A stretch of DNA of 64,000 bases from Juglans regia. Lineage: Eukaryota > Streptophyta > Magnoliopsida > Fagales > Juglandaceae. The stretch lies in assembly GCF_001411555.2 (NCBI RefSeq), contig NC_049907.1, positions 35,113,866 through 35,177,865 on the forward strand. The letters run 5' to 3'. The position numbers and the translations under genes were made by a program. The stretch's first letter is position 1. Every line of letters begins with the position of its first letter. Of the stretch, positions 59,821 through 64,000 are shown piece by piece. Below the pieces are notes generated by a model that searched no databases, was not told where the DNA came from, and saw nothing but the letters and a program-made list of their open reading frames with translations.

Positions 59821-60890
59821 ATGAGTCTATTACTTTTCTTTCTACATCTGATAATTTGGATTCATATAAATGGCATGCTAGGCTTGGCCATATAGGGTAA
59901 GATAGAATGGCTAGGTTAGCTAGAGAAGGCCTAATAGGCAATGTCGCTAAGGTCATCTTGCCCACATGTGAACATTGTCTAATGAGAAAAGTTAAGAGAA
60001 AATCGTTTGAAAAAGCCACAAGGGCATCTTTTCCACTGCAATTAGTCCACTCAAACATCTGTGGTCCAATGAGTGTGAGGGCAAGACACGGAGGTGTCTA
60101 CTTCATCACATTTATAGATGATTTTTCACGTTACGGTCATGTCTACTTAATCTCCCATAAGTCTGAAGCATTGGAATGCTTTAGGCGATATCTAAGAATG
60201 GTTGGGAATCAGTTAGACAAGAGTTTAAAAGCTCTAAGAACTGACCGAGAACGAGAATATCTCTCTGAGCAATTTAAAAGGCTCTGTGATGAAAAAGGAA
60301 TCAAAAGACAGTTGACGATGCTGAGTACGCCACAGCAAAATGGCGTGGCGGAAAGGAGAAATCGAACACTGCTTGAGATGGTTAGGTCAATGATGGCGCA
60401 AGCAAATCTACCAATTTCTTTTTGGGGGGATGCACTTTTGACTGCTGCCTACATTCTTAACCGAGTGCCCTCCAAATCAGTAACTTCCACCCTATATGAA
60501 CTATGGACCGGCGAGAAACCCAATTTGAGTAACTTGCGGCCATGGGGTTCAACGGGTTTTGTTCACAATCTTTCTCATAAGTATGGGAAGTTAGGCCCTA
60601 GAGGGAAGAAGTGTATATTTATAAGGTACTCAGAACACTCTAAAGGGTATGTATTAATAGGTGAACAATATGATGGAAGTGTGACTGAGATTGAGTCACG
60701 AGATGTGGATTTCATTGAAGATGAGTTTCTAAGTAGAGGTGAGGTTGATAGGAGTTTAGAACTTCATGAGATTGTGGAACAAGAGGAAAGTGCTCCAAGG
60801 AATTTAGTTGAGAATGAGGAAGAAATTCTTCAAACTCTTACAAATTATTTGAATCCGAGTGGGAGCACATTACTTGTCAATCAATCATAA
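59821..60890 (+). pseudogene. copia integrase region of the plus-strand element
   Basis: The GAG-pre-integrase zinc-binding region (WHARLGH...CEHC) is interrupted by a TAA near 59898 directly after its HH part. The integrase core then reads openly from 59907. Its first catalytic Asp position is Asn (VHSNICGP, where the sister copy at 53.6 kb has HSDICG). The second is in LRTDRE and the Glu in NGVAERRNRT. The frame ends in TAA at 60888, after which homology continues in frame. Confidence 0.85.
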
Positions 60891-60962
60891 CAACCTCAGC
60901 CGCGTAGAAGCAAACGTGAAAGTATTCCCCGTCGTCGTTTTGAGATTGAAGGGGAAGCTTTT

Positions 60963-62538
60963 ATGGTAGTTTCGCATGATGATGACGAGCCTAGGACAAT
61001 TTATGAGGCTCTCTCATCTTCTACTAAAGATGAGTGGATGAAAGCTCTTAATGATGAGATTGAGTCTATGAAGACTAACCAGGTCTGGGATCTGGTTGTT
61101 CTAGCAATAGGGCGTAAGACTATTGGGAACAAATGGGTTCTTAAGGTCAAACGCAAGTCGGATGGATCAATAGATAAGTACAAAGCTCGCTTAGTGGCGA
61201 AAGGATATACCCAACAGGAAGGTATAGACTATGAGGAGACTTTTTCACCAATGGTGAGGTTTGCCTCAATTCGCCTGATTCTAACCATAGTAGCAAACAT
61301 GGATTTGGAACTCTATCAGATGGACGTTAAGATAGCATTTCTCAATGGAGAACTAGATGATGAGATCTATATGAATCAACCAACAGGTTTTGTGGTCAAA
61401 GGTCAAGAGCGCAAAGTGTGCAAGCTCAAACGATCTATATATGACCTAAAGCAATCATCTAAACAATGGTACCTCAGATTCCATCGAGCCATTCTCTCGA
61501 ATGGGTTTATGATGATCACAGAGGATCATTGTGTTTATGTCAAAAGGTCTAAGAAGAGTTTCATTATGTTGTCACTATATGTTGACGACATACTACTAGC
61601 TGGAAATAATAAAGGGTTGATAGTCGCCACAAAAGAGTGGTTATCCTTCAATTTTGATATGAAGGATATGGGTGAGGTAGAATACATTCTAGGAGTTAAA
61701 ATCTACAGAGATCCCTCAAAGAGACTTTTGTGTTTGTCTCAACAGACTTACATAAACAAAATCCTCGAGCGCTTCCTAATGAATGGATGTAAACCCATTG
61801 ACACCCCTGTTGCAAGGAGCGAGAACTTGTCTAAAGTGATGTGTCCTAAGACTCAAAAAGAAAAAGAAAAGATGGCTCGTGTCCCTTATGCTAATGTTGT
61901 GGCTAGTCTTATGTATGCAATGATGTGTACTCGGCCTGACATATGTTATGCAGTTGGCTTAGTGAGTAGATTCCAATCTAACCCCGGACTAGCTCACTGG
62001 AAAGCGGTCAAAAGGATTATGCGATATCTCAAGGGAACTGCGGACTATGTGTTGTGCTATCAGGGTTCAGATTTGCAGCTAAGAGGTTACAGTGATGCCG
62101 ATTGGGGCATCGACCTAGATGAGCGCAAATCAATCACTTGTTATTTCTTTCTGCTCAACCAAGGCGCCATTACATGGAGCAGCAAGAAACAACCCTGTAT
62201 AGCTTTATCCATCATAGAGGCAGAATACATAGCTTGTTCTGCAGCCGTTCAAGAAGCTGTTTGGTTACGGAGGTTCCTCAAGCACGGATACATCAGATCC
62301 GGTGACAATATTCTGCGATAGCATGGTAGCTCTCGCATATGCAAATGACTCAAAGTATCATGGAAGAACCAAACACATAGATATTAGATATCACTACATC
62401 AGGGACATGATAGCGCAAAAGGAAGTGGTTCTGAAACATCTTTCTACGAGTCGCATGGTTGCTGATCCCTTAACGAAGCCTATAGCAAGAGATGTCTTCG
62501 AGGCTCATGTTAGGAATCTAGGACTGCGTAGACTATAA
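60963..62538 (+). pseudogene. copia reverse transcriptase-RNase H of the plus-strand element
   Basis: An open frame 60963-62321 carries WVLKVKRKSDGSIDKYKARL, the RT core YVDDILLAG with both catalytic Asp, and RNase H motifs YSDADWG and EAEYIA. A one-base frameshift near 62285 moves the RNase H end into the frame 62302-62538 (TIFCDSMVALAYAN, HIDIRYHYIRD, ADPLTKP). Apart from this shift the RT domain looks undamaged. Confidence 0.88.
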
Positions 62539-63602
62539 ATGTAATTTGTGTTTCAAATGACATAAAGATGTAACATTTCCTTTGGGATATTAATACAATA
62601 TGATTCAGTTCTTGTCTTTATCGTATTGTTTTTAATACACATACACAAGATATGTCAACAGGCTTAGATCGGCTCACTCACACGAGCGATCGCCTCTAGC
62701 GCTTAAGTAGCGAGTAGAGATGAGACATTGTATCCCTAGGTACTTGTCCAAAGGGATAAGTTGGTTGACACAAGTGGGAGCTAAGATGAAGTCCATTGAT
62801 AGGACTATGCATGGGTTACCCCACCATCCATGTAGCCTGTAGTAAGCCAGATGTGAGTTCCTCTTTGACGCCTTGGAGACGTGCAAATAGAGGAATTCGG
62901 GTTAGACGCTTAAGAAGCGGCTAGACTAAGATCTGTACGGTGTTGATCTAGACATATGCTCTTTAAGAAAGAGAAATCCACTGTAGCATGTGTTTCATAT
63001 TATATGTGCTTATACGACCATATGAGTAAGTGAGTAAAATTTTTCCCTCTTTCTCATTGTGTGAGTCTCATTTTTTTTTTTTTAAATGTCCTTTACTTTT
63101 GACTATGTCACGAGATGGAGGTTGTGATGTTTGCTACTTTGGCATGCTGTCTATGACCATGATTGATACGGTCTAAAGAGGCATTGTTGGGAAAGCAGTT
63201 CGACCAAAATTAAGTGATATGAGTGTAAAGGGAAGACTATTTGATATCGTATCTTCGATAGTGTTTGCTGACGTCATACAAATGACGCTACATCTTGGTA
63301 GCGGCTAAAAGTTGTGAACACATTGAAATATTTGGAGGTAGTCAAGTATTGTTCTGAGTTTTTTAAACTCAAGAAGGTTCGAAAATGCTTGATCTTGATG
63401 CGATCGAATAAGTCTAGGATATGACCAGACACTTTAGGGATGTTATTATGCTGGTCTTCTCTGAAAGAGATTTAGTGTATGTACTCCCTCCTTTCTACAG
63501 ATGTGCTTGGTGGTCGCACGGTCTATTTATTTGTATGAACAAGATTGAGAACATTAGAGAGATGCTGACTTGGGGTCATGCCCACTGTGTGCGAGTGAGA
63601 GA
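62539..63602 (+). other. 3' untranslated region and polypurine tract of the plus-strand copia
   Basis: About 1.06 kb without coding capacity between RNase H and the 3' LTR, long for a copia. The last part matches the inner end of the gag-only element, so it is conserved across copies. The purine-rich GAGTGAGAGA (63593-63602) adjoins the LTR. Confidence 0.7.
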
Positions 63603-63981
63603 TGTTAGATGGAGGGGTGCCCACGTGGGGCTGACCCCCTCCAATGGCTACTTGTAATGCATGGCTTAAAACCATACGTTACTGGTTTTTATCAGAATTG
63701 AAGGCTGGCCTTTAAGGCCAGCCATGCAGAGGAGGACTATATAGTCCTCCTCAATTGTGTTTTTTTGGCACCATCTGAAATACGAAAAAGACTCTTTCTC
63801 TTTTTGTTCTCTCTTGAAAAAATATTTAGGCTGTGGATTTTATAAGTGTTACTCTAGTTTCATACTACGTAGTACACTTTCGCTACTAAGAGGAAACGCT
63901 TGGAATTTATCAATCTGGAAAAACTTGTGGAGCAATTTTATAAGCTGAGCTTGAGTTACTTTTCCGCTGTGCATTCTAACA
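63603..63981 (+). repeat. 3' LTR of the plus-strand copia
   Basis: Starts TGTTAGATGGAGGGGTGCCC and ends CTAACA. It carries GGCTGGCCTT/AAGGCCAGCC, a dyad partly deleted in the 5' LTR, and a 24-base TATA-centred palindrome (63730-63753). Confidence 0.9.
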
Positions 63982-64000
63982 TCAAGCCTAACATACATAG
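63982..64000 (-). mobile_element. Resumption of the interrupted minus-strand copia leader
   Basis: TCAAGCCTAACATACATAG continues the leader that stops at 56654. The same text occurs uninterrupted at about 42388-42406 in the gag-only element. The 5' LTR of this copy lies beyond the window. Confidence 0.75.

Larger units (their letters stand above)
56655..63981 (+). mobile_element. Nearly full-length Ty1/copia retrotransposon
   Basis: Two LTRs of about 380 bases with TG...CA-type ends enclose, in order, a PBS, a 1.5-kb leader, gag, protease, integrase, reverse transcriptase, RNase H, a 1.05-kb 3' untranslated stretch and a purine-rich tract. That order is Ty1/copia, since integrase precedes reverse transcriptase. 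It is inserted in the leader of the minus-strand copy of the same family; TCAA(T/G) on both sides is a plausible target duplication with one base added. Coding is interrupted at four places (59818, about 59898, 60888 and about 62285), so it is not autonomous. The LTRs differ by roughly twenty substitutions plus indels by eye, so the insertion is old. Confidence 0.92.

Noticed and set aside
1..64000. CRISPR arrays, prokaryotic operons or defence systems
   Set aside because: Spliced genes, plant transposons and absence of spacer-repeat structure show eukaryotic nuclear DNA.

Overview
The window is nuclear DNA of a woody eudicot. Genes are split by GT-AG introns (plus one probable U12 AT-AC intron), intergenic DNA is very AT-rich, and the right half is packed with Ty1/copia and probable Ty3/gypsy retrotransposon remnants and small non-autonomous DNA transposons. 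The very abundant roughly 200-bp AT-rich element with GTTTGGATGTTGAG-type ends reminds me of Fagales genomes such as walnut or hickory (Juglandaceae). That assignment is recall, not proof.

Left half, 1-33.4 kb, genic. Five protein genes can be assembled exon by exon with consistent reading phase: (1) a plastid-targeted NAD(P)-binding Rossmann-fold protein on the minus strand (12-3338), which carries the probable U12 intron; (2) a CDK-like Ser/Thr kinase of the At1g54610 type with an N-terminal acylation signal (8336-13130, plus); (3) a small Pro/Gly-rich protein with a Cys-rich hydrophobic core (14945-16203, plus); (4) a catalytically degenerate beta-amylase, BAM9-like, for the chloroplast (24460-27054, plus); (5) a Tubby-like F-box protein of the TLP3 type (30110-33399, minus). 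They look like independent single-copy genes, not a cluster or pathway. The gaps between them hold stacked MITEs, a TRIM-like LTR remnant and a CACTA transposon end.

Right half, 33.4-64 kb, repeat-dominated. No host gene is recognisable. It holds an internally deleted copia element that keeps only gag (40058-43744, minus), a probable gypsy LTR split by a MITE (46.2-47.1 kb), a second probable gypsy LTR (about 48.9-51.5 kb), a pol-bearing copia copy on the minus strand (51.5-56.65 kb), and a nearly full-length copia of the same family on the plus strand (56655-63981). The plus-strand copy is nested in the leader of the minus-strand one. All coding copies are broken by stops and frameshifts.

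I found no undescribed multi-gene system. The best leads are the AT-AC intron; a TATA-centred palindrome in the copia LTRs whose arms covary between copies; a Pol III-like A/B-box segment antisense in the copia leader; the Pro-rich/Cys-core small protein; and several MITEs with clear 9-11 bp target duplications, two of them nested in other repeats.
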